This document shows positions 33,525 through 40,694 of a DNA stretch of 52,494 bases, piece after piece (the stretch's first letter is position 1; each line of letters starts with the position of its first letter). Source of the DNA: PALSA-1296 sp038322815 (GTDB taxonomy: Bacteria; Bacteroidota; Ignavibacteria; Palsa-1295); contig JBBQGG010000013.1 in NCBI GenBank assembly GCA_038322815.1, forward strand, positions 1 through 52,494. Reading direction: 5' to 3'. The notes under the pieces are model-generated. The model ran no database searches. It had not been told where the DNA came from and was given only the letters and a program-made list of their open reading frames with translations. The translations under genes were made by a program, and so were the position numbers.

Positions 33525-34385
33525 ATGAAAAATAAATTTTGCATCATGCTCGGATTCTGCGCAGTGTTGTTCTGTGTGGAGTCGGTATATGCGCAAGGCT
33601 GGACAGATACCTGTGCTCACCTGAAAGAGTGGCGAGCTGTTAATCCATCAGACGAAGTTGTTTCTAAAGAACAATTTGATACTTTACGTATATTTATTGA
33701 AAGATGTGCTGCCAGCGATGATTTGTCTTGGCAAGTATTTACATCTATTACTGCTGCTGCACAGTTTATGAGTAATGATTTGACTCGTTTTGACAAGTAT
33801 CGCGCTTGGTTAGTTTCAGTTTTGTATCTTAATAAAACAGTTTCTCAGTATTTCTGTGAATGTATGGGAGCAATTATTAGCACTTTCCAAAATGGGAAGT
33901 ATAAAGCGATTGGTACTTTGGCAGTTGAAAATTATATTCGTGCTCATCATCGTAATTGTTACGGTGCCAATGAAGATAAACAATATACGAAAGATAGTCT
34001 TTCATTGGTTCAAGGCGGTTTTGATGCTGTTAATTTACCACCACTCGATTCTTTGGGTTTAGGAGATATTATTCGGCATGATGCTAATGCGGCAGTACAA
34101 AACCTCACTTCACCTTCGCAAACATCTTTGGCATTATTCACATCCAGCCCAAATCCTTTTATAAAGGAAACAACACTGAAATTTACGTTGAGCCGTATGG
34201 CATATATTACATTAGCAGTGTATGACGAACTCGGCAAACTTGTTTGGGGAGATGGCAGAGGCTCATCGCTTGAAGCAGGAACGCATCAAATTCGTTTAGA
34301 TGGAGCATCTTTTCCGAATGGAGTATTCTATGCAAGAATTTCGACAGGGTTTGGGGGAAGTGAAGACTGTGAAATTGGTGCATGA
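33525..34385 (+). CDS. Secreted T9SS cargo protein of unknown function
   Basis: 286 residues with a signal peptide (MKNKFCIMLGFCAVLFCVESVYAQ). The middle is Cys-containing and helical (TDTCAHLKEWRAVNP, FIERCAASDDLSWQVF, YFCECMGAIISTF, HHRNCYGANEDKQYT). The C-terminal ~80 residues are a T9SS sorting domain (SPNPFIKETTLKFTLS, ITLAVYDELGKLVW, GTHQIRLDGASFPNGVFYAR). ATG 33525 starts the signal peptide and follows a promoter box. Function is unknown. Confidence 0.8.
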   Translation: MKNKFCIMLGFCAVLFCVESVYAQGWTDTCAHLKEWRAVNPSDEVVSKEQFDTLRIFIERCAASDDLSWQVFTSITAAAQFMSNDLTRFDKYRAWLVSVLYLNKTVSQYFCECMGAIISTFQNGKYKAIGTLAVENYIRAHHRNCYGANEDKQYTKDSLSLVQGGFDAVNLPPLDSLGLGDIIRHDANAAVQNLTSPSQTSLALFTSSPNPFIKETTLKFTLSRMAYITLAVYDELGKLVWGDGRGSSLEAGTHQIRLDGASFPNGVFYARISTGFGGSEDCEIGA

Positions 34386-34397
34386 GTTTTGAGTTCA

Positions 34398-34471
34398 TAG
34401 GGGCACATTGCATGTGCCTTCCCCTCTGGAACTTCAGAAAACATGAAGAGGGCACAGGCACTGTGCCCCTA
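34398..34471. mobile_element. MITE-like element with perfect 10-bp terminal inverted repeats
   Basis: TAGGGGCACA at 34398-34407 and TGTGCCCCTA at 34462-34471 are perfect inverted termini of a 74-bp non-coding segment. Internally it carries GGGGCACATTGCATGTGCC, the same palindrome as the typA terminator 950 bp upstream, and a second short palindrome GGCACAGGCACTGTGCC. No transposase is present. Confidence 0.55.
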
Positions 34472-34715
34472 CGAAATCCTGCAAATCGTGGTTCAGATAA
34501 TAGAGGTGGAATTCAGACGGAATGGCTTTGGGTTCCGGCGGATCATCATAGAGAACTGATATTTTCCTGATGCCTTCTGCGAAAACTAAGATTATTTAAA
34601 AGGCACCTATGCAAATTTTCCTTTTAAAAAAAATATTTGCTGAAAGGCACCTATGTTTTGGGCAATTCCGAAAAAAATCTTCTCTGAGCACCTTGACAAA
34701 TGCTTATTTATTTCG

Positions 34716-34723
34716 TATTTTTG
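34716..34723 (+). promoter_or_regulatory. Promoter-like TTGACA...TATTTTTG without a gene downstream
   Basis: A TTGACA (34693-34698) lies at a suitable distance upstream of TATTTTTG in the CG-TA context. No ORF begins within 200 nt on the plus strand; the downstream stretch is repeats. Confidence 0.45.
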
Positions 34724-34747
34724 TATTCGTTCGTTCGTCACTGGGAA

Positions 34748-34782
34748 GTCCGAGGTCTGAAGTCCGGTGTCCTACGTCTGGG
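34748..34782. repeat. GTCYGAN heptamer tract
   Basis: Five 7-mers: GTCCGAG, GTCTGAA, GTCCGGT, GTCCTAC, GTCTGGG. Confidence 0.7.
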
Positions 34783-34910
34783 GAAAAAAGGATTTATTTT
34801 TATCTATAGATTTCTCATTCCGTTTTGCTCTTTTGGGGGAGAAACTCCGTTCGAAATGATATAATTAAGACGGACGGACTAAGAGTCCGCCCCACTGGAG
34901 AGTTCGTCTT

Positions 34911-34938
34911 ACAGTTAACTGCAGACTGTAAACTGTCA
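34911..34938. repeat. ACTGTNA heptamer tract at the end of the oxidoreductase gene
   Basis: Four 7-mers: ACAGTTA, ACTGCAG, ACTGTAA, ACTGTCA. It ends next to the stop codon of the 34940-35956 gene. Confidence 0.65.
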
Positions 34939-34939
34939 G

Positions 34940-35956
34940 CTACTTCTTTAGCACGATCTCTTTTTGCTTGGCTGCGGATTGGTAGAATGCCTCTACTACT
35001 TGCATTCTGGCAAGTGATTCTTCGCCACTGGAGATAAGCGGGACGATGCCGCGAACGGCATTGATGAAATGGCGTAGTTCATTCTCGTAGGATTTTTTGA
35101 AGAGCGCAACCTGCGAATCGGATTTTGCAGGAGTCAAATTGACAAGATTCCCTGCAACGCTTTTGAAAACACGAAGCGGATTAATAAAAGCCGAGCCTTT
35201 ATCGCCGAAGACATTGCAATAGAAGAAATCGCTTTCGCGGTGGAATGTCCAGCTTGTTTCGATCGTAAGCGTCACATCTTTTTCAAGCCGTAAAAAAACA
35301 GCACAGGAATCTTCAACTTTTTTTGTAAATTGATTATAGGAAGTTGCGCTTATGGTTTTTACTGCAGGATAGTTCAAAAGCCAGAGAGCCATATCGAGCA
35401 TAACGATTCCGAGATCAAGAAAAACTCCTCCGCCGGATTTTTCTTTTTGCTGCTGCCAAGCCGCAGCAGAGGATTGCTGCTTCAGCCAGCCCGATTTGAT
35501 GTAGAAGATCTTACCGAGTTCGCCGTTCTCAATAAACGATTTCAAGATCATGGTGTCGGGACGGAAACGAGTATTCATTCCGACCATCAGTTTTTTATCG
35601 TATTTCCTGGCAGCATCGACGATCTCCTTTGCTTCTTTTGCAGTTCGGGCAATTGGCTTTTCAACAAGAGTATGTTTACCAGCCTGTAATGAGGCGATGG
35701 CAGAAATTTTATGCTGATCGGTTGACGTGCAAATATCAACGGCATCGATCTCCGAACCTATCGGGGAATTGAGCATTGCCTCAATCGTTTTGAAGGTCTG
35801 AGGTATGCCGAAACGCAGCGCAACAGCTTTTGCTTTGCGTTCATCCGGATCGACTACTGCAACGACATCAACGTCCTGCATCTTCTTTAAGATGGGTAAA
35901 TGAATGACCTGACCCACGTTACCGCAGCCAATAAGAGCGATTTTTATCTTATCCAT
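34940..35956 (-). CDS. Gfo/Idh/MocA-family oxidoreductase
   Basis: 338 residues. The N-terminal Rossmann fold begins KIKIALIGCGNVGQVIHLPI, with the GxGxxG-type loop. The conserved EKP motif appears as HTLVEKPIARTAKEAKEIVD, with the catalytic Lys near residue 100. The C-terminal alpha/beta domain contains SGGGVFLDLGIVMLDMALWLL, where an Asp takes part in substrate binding. Members oxidise or reduce sugars and cyclitols with NAD(P)H; the exact substrate is not readable. Its -7 box lies 4 nt before the ATG. Confidence 0.88.
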   Translation of the reverse strand: MDKIKIALIGCGNVGQVIHLPILKKMQDVDVVAVVDPDERKAKAVALRFGIPQTFKTIEAMLNSPIGSEIDAVDICTSTDQHKISAIASLQAGKHTLVEKPIARTAKEAKEIVDAARKYDKKLMVGMNTRFRPDTMILKSFIENGELGKIFYIKSGWLKQQSSAAAWQQQKEKSGGGVFLDLGIVMLDMALWLLNYPAVKTISATSYNQFTKKVEDSCAVFLRLEKDVTLTIETSWTFHRESDFFYCNVFGDKGSAFINPLRVFKSVAGNLVNLTPAKSDSQVALFKKSYENELRHFINAVRGIVPLISSGEESLARMQVVEAFYQSAAKQKEIVLKK

Positions 35957-35960
35957 AATG

Positions 35961-35968
35961 CAAAAATA
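35961..35968 (-). promoter_or_regulatory. TAnnTTTG -7 box 4 nt before the oxidoreductase start
   Basis: The minus strand reads CGTATTTTTGCATTATG: box, four bases, start codon. Transcription would begin at the ATG, predicting a leaderless mRNA. Confidence 0.6.
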
Positions 35969-36084
35969 CGCAGTATAGGCACCATGCCCGCATTTTTCAT
36001 CAAAAATAATGAAACACTTTGACGGAAATCGGGTTATTACAGTACCTGAACTGTTTGTGAATAAATTATTGTAAGGAATTTTTT

Positions 36085-36951
36085 ATGAAAAAGCTTCTGA
36101 TCATCATTCTGCTTCTTGTGCCGGTTTTGGTCTCAGCACAGGAGCGTTTGCTTATTAACCGGTTAGATGCCCAGACCTTTGATCATATCCAAACGGAAAT
36201 GAAAAATTCCATGGGGAAATATACACTTCTTATACAATCGCCTCTTCAAGTCGGCAAGTCATTTAGAATAGTGATGGGTGACACTGTAACCAATTTCGAC
36301 CCGGGCGTTACTACACCTCTATCCGGCGGCATATCAAATCTGACCAATGGACCTGTTCAAATTATTTTTCACAGAACCCATTTGCATCTTCCCTCATCCG
36401 ATTGGACATCAAGCGTCTGCTTCGGAGTGAATTGCTTCGCACCATTTGTCGATAGCATTCCGCCTTCGAGTGCCTATAGTCTCGATCCCGGAAATCATGG
36501 CACCTTTGTTATGAATTTTAATTCGCAGGATAACCTTCATGTAGATTCGATCGTTGATTACATCCGTTTCACTGCTTTAAGCGGTGATCCGGGAGATACG
36601 TTATCATTTATTCTAAAAGCCATTACTAATCCACAGGATGCAGTTCAAGACCAACAGCCGAAAACCTCAATTGTGCATCCGAAGATCAAAGCAGTTTATC
36701 CTAGTCCGCTTGTTTCAGGTAATGAGATCAAAGTAAAAGTCACAAGTCCCCGGGAAAATAGCCTTTCTTATTCGATATATGACGGTATCGGCAGAGTTGT
36801 CGCACTCGGCGTCACAAAGCAGCGCCTTACTCTCGGTGATAATACGATCGGAATTAATTCTCTCGACGGGCTGAGTAACGGAAGCTATATGCTGAAGTTG
36901 AGTTTCGGAGACGGATCGAGCGATTCGTATTTCTTTCAGGTTATGAAATAA
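36085..36951 (+). CDS. Secreted protein with T9SS-type C-terminal domain
   Basis: 288 residues with a signal peptide (MKKLLIIILLLVPVLVSAQ). The middle looks Ig-like or beta-sandwich (LTNGPVQIIFHRTHLHLP, SSVCFGVNCFAPFVDSIPP with a Cys pair, GTFVMNFNSQDNLHVDSI). The last ~75 residues are a T9SS-like sorting domain (KAVYPSPLVSGNEIKVKV, YSIYDGIGRVVALGV, LDGLSNGSYMLKLSFGDG). It has one of the better ribosome-binding sites here (AAGGA, 7 nt before ATG). It converges with nth. Confidence 0.78.
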   Translation: MKKLLIIILLLVPVLVSAQERLLINRLDAQTFDHIQTEMKNSMGKYTLLIQSPLQVGKSFRIVMGDTVTNFDPGVTTPLSGGISNLTNGPVQIIFHRTHLHLPSSDWTSSVCFGVNCFAPFVDSIPPSSAYSLDPGNHGTFVMNFNSQDNLHVDSIVDYIRFTALSGDPGDTLSFILKAITNPQDAVQDQQPKTSIVHPKIKAVYPSPLVSGNEIKVKVTSPRENSLSYSIYDGIGRVVALGVTKQRLTLGDNTIGINSLDGLSNGSYMLKLSFGDGSSDSYFFQVMK

Positions 36952-36958
36952 TTTTTCT

Positions 36959-37618
36959 TTAGGGAAAATATATTTTTTTGCTTGGGCAATATTCACTGAT
37001 TCCGCATTCAAGACACTTTGGTTTTCTCGCATCACAAATTGTCCGGCCATGTGATATGAGATAATGCGTTGCCATCGTCCATTCTTCTTTCGGAACAAGT
37101 TTCATGAGATCCTGCTCGATCCTTACCGGCTCTTTATGGGAGGTGATCTTTAAGCGATTTGTAACCCGTATGACGTGCGTATCAACGGCGATACCTTCGG
37201 CGATATTGAAGGCATTTCCAAGAACTACATTCGCCGTCTTCCTGCCGACACCGCGAAGTGTCGTAAGTTCATCCATTGTCTGCGGCACTTTTCCTCCGAA
37301 TTTTTCTACGATATCTGATGCCATTGATTTCAATGACTTTGCTTTCTGCCGAAAAAACCCTGTGGATCTTATGATTTCTTCGATATCTTCTGACTCTGCA
37401 TCTGCGACAGATTTTGGATTCGGGAAACGCGGACGAAAAGATCTCATAACAATATTAACTCTTGCATCGGTGCATTGAGCCGAGAGAATCGTTGCTGCAA
37501 GTAATTCAAAAGCATTCGTATAATCCAAAGCACAATGTGCCTCGGGATACATTTTCTTTAACTCAGAAAATATTTTCTTAACGCGAATTTGCTTTTGATC
37601 CTTTGTTTCTTTCGCCAT
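36959..37618 (-). CDS. nth: Endonuclease III
   Basis: 219 residues, a bifunctional DNA glycosylase/AP lyase that removes oxidised pyrimidines. The helix-hairpin-helix with catalytic Lys is TTLRGVGRKTANVVLGNAF, followed by the catalytic Asp in IAVDTHVIRVTNRL. The [4Fe-4S] cluster ligands are complete: C-x6-C-x2-C-x5-C in TICDARKPKCLECGISEYC. Start 37618 (MAKETKDQ) is preferred over 37648, whose extra residues come from the repeat element. Its first 41 nt overlap the 3' end of the upstream glycosyltransferase gene. Confidence 0.95.
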   Translation of the reverse strand: MAKETKDQKQIRVKKIFSELKKMYPEAHCALDYTNAFELLAATILSAQCTDARVNIVMRSFRPRFPNPKSVADAESEDIEEIIRSTGFFRQKAKSLKSMASDIVEKFGGKVPQTMDELTTLRGVGRKTANVVLGNAFNIAEGIAVDTHVIRVTNRLKITSHKEPVRIEQDLMKLVPKEEWTMATHYLISHGRTICDARKPKCLECGISEYCPSKKIYFP

Positions 37619-38312
37619 AATTGTTGTGTGCCATCGTGATTGTCCCATCGGACTGAAGCCCGCTTCGCAATGACATAATACCTTCTATTCCATCACGTTC
37701 AACGATTGCACAAAGCGAATCCGGTTCAGTCCGGTAATACCTGTAAGTCGGGAGATCCGTTTTTTTTATAAAAGCTCCATGCTCCGCAGCTCTTGTATAA
37801 AAATCGTTGTCGTCGCCATACGGTAAATCAGCAAAGCCATTAAGTCGCTTGAAAAGATCGCGCCGGATAAAAAAAGTACCGCCGACGATGCAATCCGAGA
37901 TCGGAATTAATTTTGAATGATCAAAGCGATCAGCGATCATTTGGTTACCAATAATTTCCACACCGCCATGCAATAATTCTATTGCAGGTTCAGCGGAAAG
38001 AATTTCATCCCGTTTTGCTAAATGACTGGGAAGATATTCATCATCAGAATCAAGAAATGTAATATATTTTCCCGATACGAATGATGCACCAAGATTACGA
38101 GCTGCAGCAGCCCCCTGATTCTCTGAAAAATGATAGGTGATCCTCAGATCAACATCGGCAAAAAGCCTAACAATATCGCCGGTATTATCGGATGAGCCGT
38201 CATCAATGACTATAAGCTCCCAATCTGAAAAATCCTGAGTAAGAATACTTTCGATGGCACGGCTCAATACATGAGCGCGATTGAAGGTGGGAATAATGAT
38301 GGAAAAAATCAT
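37578..38312 (-). CDS. Family 2 glycosyltransferase with repeat-derived C-terminus
   Basis: 244 residues, a GT-A fold. The start is IFSIIIPTFNRAHVLSRAIE, then WELIVIDDGSSDNTGDIV, and the metal-binding DxD site lies in ITFLDSDDEYLPSHLAKRDE. Residues about 213-244 (MSLRSGLQSDGTITMAHNNY and on) are encoded by a TGTCATTGC-type repeat and the nth leader, so the native C-terminus appears to have been replaced or extended. The gene runs 41 nt into nth. It likely acts in surface polysaccharide synthesis. Upstream lies a 265-bp nested palindrome. Confidence 0.88.
   Translation of the reverse strand: MIFSIIIPTFNRAHVLSRAIESILTQDFSDWELIVIDDGSSDNTGDIVRLFADVDLRITYHFSENQGAAAARNLGASFVSGKYITFLDSDDEYLPSHLAKRDEILSAEPAIELLHGGVEIIGNQMIADRFDHSKLIPISDCIVGGTFFIRRDLFKRLNGFADLPYGDDNDFYTRAAEHGAFIKKTDLPTYRYYRTEPDSLCAIVERDGIEGIMSLRSGLQSDGTITMAHNNYGERNKGSKANSR
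37641..37675 (-). repeat. TGTCATTGC repeat element inside the glycosyltransferase gene
   Basis: The minus strand begins TGTCATTGCGAAGCGGGCTT, sharing TGTCATTGCGA and the GCGAAGC core with the elements at 40209 and 51773. It encodes the glycosyltransferase C-terminus. Confidence 0.65.
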
Positions 38313-38323
38313 TTTAATTGCGA

Positions 38324-38588
38324 GTTATGAATTACGAATTAGGAATTAGAAATTAGGGCTTTAGTATCTTTGGCTCAGCAGACATGTCATCCTGAGTGCA
38401 GCGAAGCGGAACGAAGAATCTGAAGTTGCTTTTACCAAAATATTTCGGTAACCTGAGAGTTCAGATTCTTCGCTTCGCTCAGAATGACAAGTATTTGTTT
38501 TTGCTGAGTCAGAGATATTAAAGTAAATTAGGAGTAACGAATATTTTTTTCGGATTCGTAATTCGTAATTTCTAATTCGTAATTTTTA
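38324..38588. repeat. 265-bp nested palindrome between the ThyX-like and glycosyltransferase genes
   Basis: Three nested inverted repeats. Outer: heptamers ATTACGA/ATTAGGA (38324-38358) against ATTCGTA/ATTTCTA (38554-38588). Middle: TTTAGTATCTTTGGCTCAGCA against its imperfect complement near 38501-38522. Inner: TGTCATCCTGAGTGCAGCG with AAGAATCTGAA (38385-38423) against TTCAGATTCTTCGCTTCGCT with AGAATGACA (38460-38489). The last heptamer contains the stop codon of the ThyX-like gene. It could fold into one long hairpin and separate the two genes transcriptionally. Confidence 0.8.
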
Positions 38589-40190
38589 TATTACCCTTTC
38601 ATACTGATTCAAATCGATCTTCCATACCTTCACTCCGCAATATCGAATTCCTTCAGGGCAGATAGGACGTACATGAGCCAGATCACGCAATCCGCACGGA
38701 GGGAGTAAATATTTTCCAATCATCGGATGAATAGAACGTATCTGATCGGCTTCATCGACAGATGCACGCCAGATTTCTTCTTGCGCATTGTAACATAATC
38801 GCATCGCATGTTTATGATGCAATGCAAGCAGATCGGATGATTCGGTAAAGCGAATGTTGGTTGCATTCGGCAGCATATATTCTGAGAACTCCTGCCTTAC
38901 ACCCAAGCTTTTGAGCTTTGCGTAACTCTTCCATGAACCTTCGATCGAATCACGGTAGCGATCTTGTACTTCCTGTGAAGCAGTGGTAACGACCATCGGC
39001 GTTTCAAAATCCGGAACATTATCCCGAAGCTGCATGTGCAATATAGGACGTGATCCGGGCGTCATCCGATGTCGCTGATCCTGTGAATCGGCAGTATGCG
39101 AAAGCTTTTTGCGGAACGTGTAATGAACATTATGCATTGCCCGTGAAAGTTTTGTCTGCGTTGTGAGCACAAGTGTTTCACCTAATATCGTATTTTTTTC
39201 CGGATCAAGTACTAAGGCAATAGCCTCTTCATCACCAATATCGCGCTCACTCTTCCCTAAAACCTCGCGAACGCTATTTGCTAAAGTTTTTTCAGCGAAA
39301 GCTTTATAATCAACAAGCCGGGAATAACATCCGTCAAGATCGTTATCAAATTCCTTGATGAAATGTGCAATATCATGATCTGTATTTCCTGTCCGGATGA
39401 ATTCTGTTTCGGGATAACTTTCCGGATCAAGCGGCTCTTCTAAGATCAGTGCATAATTCGGATCATATCGCAATAACTCATCTACCATAGCTTTTACTAA
39501 AAGGAAAGTCTCGCTGGGAGTATCGACCATCCGTGCTAAACGGTAATAGCGTAAGAGAGAAATACCCGAAATCGTATGGTAAAGATATGCTGTTGTTGAA
39601 ATTGGAAGTACGTATCTGGCAACTTCCTGCGCTTTTTTCTTGATCTCCTTACTATATTCGTCAGCTTTCTTTTTGCGATGCGGGAAGACTTCAAAATATG
39701 CATCCGATATTGCCGGTGTAAGAAGTCCGATAAGATCATGATAGTCTTTCATGATGCGCTCCATCTCGGAGCGGTAAAGATTTTGGGCTTCGCTGTTCTC
39801 GAAATTCGGAGTGATGAAACTTCCGCTTTTTACTTCAACATATCGCTGGCTGACCTGTTCGGAATTGTAAAATGGATGCGAATGTAAGAACGACCAGATA
39901 GCATGGCGTGAAACTCCTTCGATCGCAAATTGGAAATGTGCATGCTGCAGCGTTGTATGATGTCCCGCTTCATAAATGCTTTTAGCAAGCGCTCCATGTT
40001 TTTCTATCGAAACGCCTTCATCCGTGATAATACCTTTAGATGAATAGCACGTCCTAGCTGTGGCGATAGCATTTTTAAAGGGGTTTGTGAAAGCATTAAT
40101 AAGCGTTACTTTTAAGGGAGATTCCAGGAATGATGTATCCGGCACATGTTTCCCTTTCGTTTGAGATTGTATGGTTTCCAGTAATGCCAT
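38586..40190 (-). CDS. Two-domain ThyX-like (FAD-dependent thymidylate synthase family) protein
   Basis: 534 residues, about twice ThyX length. Domain 1 (about 25-245) has AGHHTTLQHAHFQFAIEGVSRHAI, then RHAIWSFLHSHPFYNS (95-110) and SEQVSQRYVEV (110-120), an altered form of the RHRx7S signature. Domain 2 (about 295-530) has RHRMTPGSRPILHMQ at 373, which keeps RHR but lacks the serine at the usual spacing. Family members make dTMP from dUMP with FAD and folate. Whether this tandem form is the cell's thymidylate synthase or has another role cannot be told from sequence alone. tmk is encoded 35 kb away. Confidence 0.82.
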   Translation of the reverse strand: MALLETIQSQTKGKHVPDTSFLESPLKVTLINAFTNPFKNAIATARTCYSSKGIITDEGVSIEKHGALAKSIYEAGHHTTLQHAHFQFAIEGVSRHAIWSFLHSHPFYNSEQVSQRYVEVKSGSFITPNFENSEAQNLYRSEMERIMKDYHDLIGLLTPAISDAYFEVFPHRKKKADEYSKEIKKKAQEVARYVLPISTTAYLYHTISGISLLRYYRLARMVDTPSETFLLVKAMVDELLRYDPNYALILEEPLDPESYPETEFIRTGNTDHDIAHFIKEFDNDLDGCYSRLVDYKAFAEKTLANSVREVLGKSERDIGDEEAIALVLDPEKNTILGETLVLTTQTKLSRAMHNVHYTFRKKLSHTADSQDQRHRMTPGSRPILHMQLRDNVPDFETPMVVTTASQEVQDRYRDSIEGSWKSYAKLKSLGVRQEFSEYMLPNATNIRFTESSDLLALHHKHAMRLCYNAQEEIWRASVDEADQIRSIHPMIGKYLLPPCGLRDLAHVRPICPEGIRYCGVKVWKIDLNQYERVI

Positions 40191-40208
40191 GAATTTATTC
40201 TAAGAGTG

Positions 40209-40351
40209 TGTCATTGCAAGGGTATGCGCCGATTAGGCAGCATAGGCTTTAGCCCGACGAAGCAATTCCCCTGAGGGAATTGTAGCCCGTTACTTCCTGC
40301 CATCCATTAGAGGATTGCTTCGTCGTTGCTGCGCAACTCCTTGCAATGACA
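40209..40351. repeat. 143-bp REP/MITE-like element with perfect 13-bp terminal inverted repeats
   Basis: TGTCATTGCAAGG at 40209-40221 and CCTTGCAATGACA at 40339-40351 are perfect inverted ends. Inside, CGACGAAGCAATTCC and GGATTGCTTCGTCG pair again, and TTCCCCTGAGGGAA is a small hairpin. It fills the space between the ThyX-like and TfoX-like genes and has no ORF. Confidence 0.8.
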
Positions 40352-40357
40352 TGTTGA

Positions 40358-40690
40358 TCACGCCACGTATTTAAAAGCTTCCAATGCAAGAGATTCCCAC
40401 TTGCCTGAATATTTTTTCGGAACGACGACCCATTCCTTCATAGGGCGATTCATTTCCGATGGATCGAAGAGTTTCGCTCCTTCATACTTAAGCGCTGTTT
40501 TATGTTCTTCACCTGTAAGTTTAAACACCATCTCGCTTCCAAACAAGCCACAAAACGCTTTCGAATGAATTTTTAATGTTGGCATTCCGAACATCTTCGA
40601 TTTTTCAGCGCCGAGATTTTCTACAAGAGAATCAGCAATGGCTTCGTATTTCCTCAATGCCTTGGGATCCGGTTTTGGTATTGGTGTCAT
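40358..40690 (-). CDS. TfoX N-terminal-domain-like protein
   Basis: 110 residues. The sequence KYEAIADSLVENLGAEKSKMF, GMPTLKIHSKAFCGLFGSEM, FKLTGEEHKTALKYEGAKLF and RPMKEWVVVPKKYSGKWESL follows the TfoX/Sxy N-terminal fold seen in many small cytoplasmic proteins. There is no C-terminal TfoX domain, so a role in competence is not implied. A TATTTTTG box ends 4 nt before the ATG, predicting a leaderless message. The REP-like element begins 6 nt past its stop. Confidence 0.75.
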   Translation of the reverse strand: MTPIPKPDPKALRKYEAIADSLVENLGAEKSKMFGMPTLKIHSKAFCGLFGSEMVFKLTGEEHKTALKYEGAKLFDPSEMNRPMKEWVVVPKKYSGKWESLALEAFKYVA

Positions 40691-40694
40691 AGTA

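Larger units (their letters stand above)
34386..34939. other. 554-nt repeat-rich intergenic region
   Basis: No convincing gene. It holds, in order: a 74-bp element with 10-bp terminal inverted repeats (34398-34471), a 13-bp direct repeat AAAGGCACCTATG (34599-34611 and 34643-34655), a promoter-like TTGACA-N17-TATTTTTG region (34693-34723), a GTCYGAN heptamer tract (34748-34782), a GGACTNAGAGTCC-type hairpin (34874-34890), and an ACTGTNA heptamer tract (34911-34938). Confidence 0.6.

Noticed and set aside
34609..34809. 66-codon plus-strand frame in the repeat-rich gap
   Set aside because: It runs through a direct repeat, a promoter-like site and a heptamer tract, and its sequence has no domain or signal.
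40358..40690. TfoX-like gene as a competence regulator
   Set aside because: Only the N-terminal domain is present, and small proteins with this domain are widespread in bacteria not known for competence.
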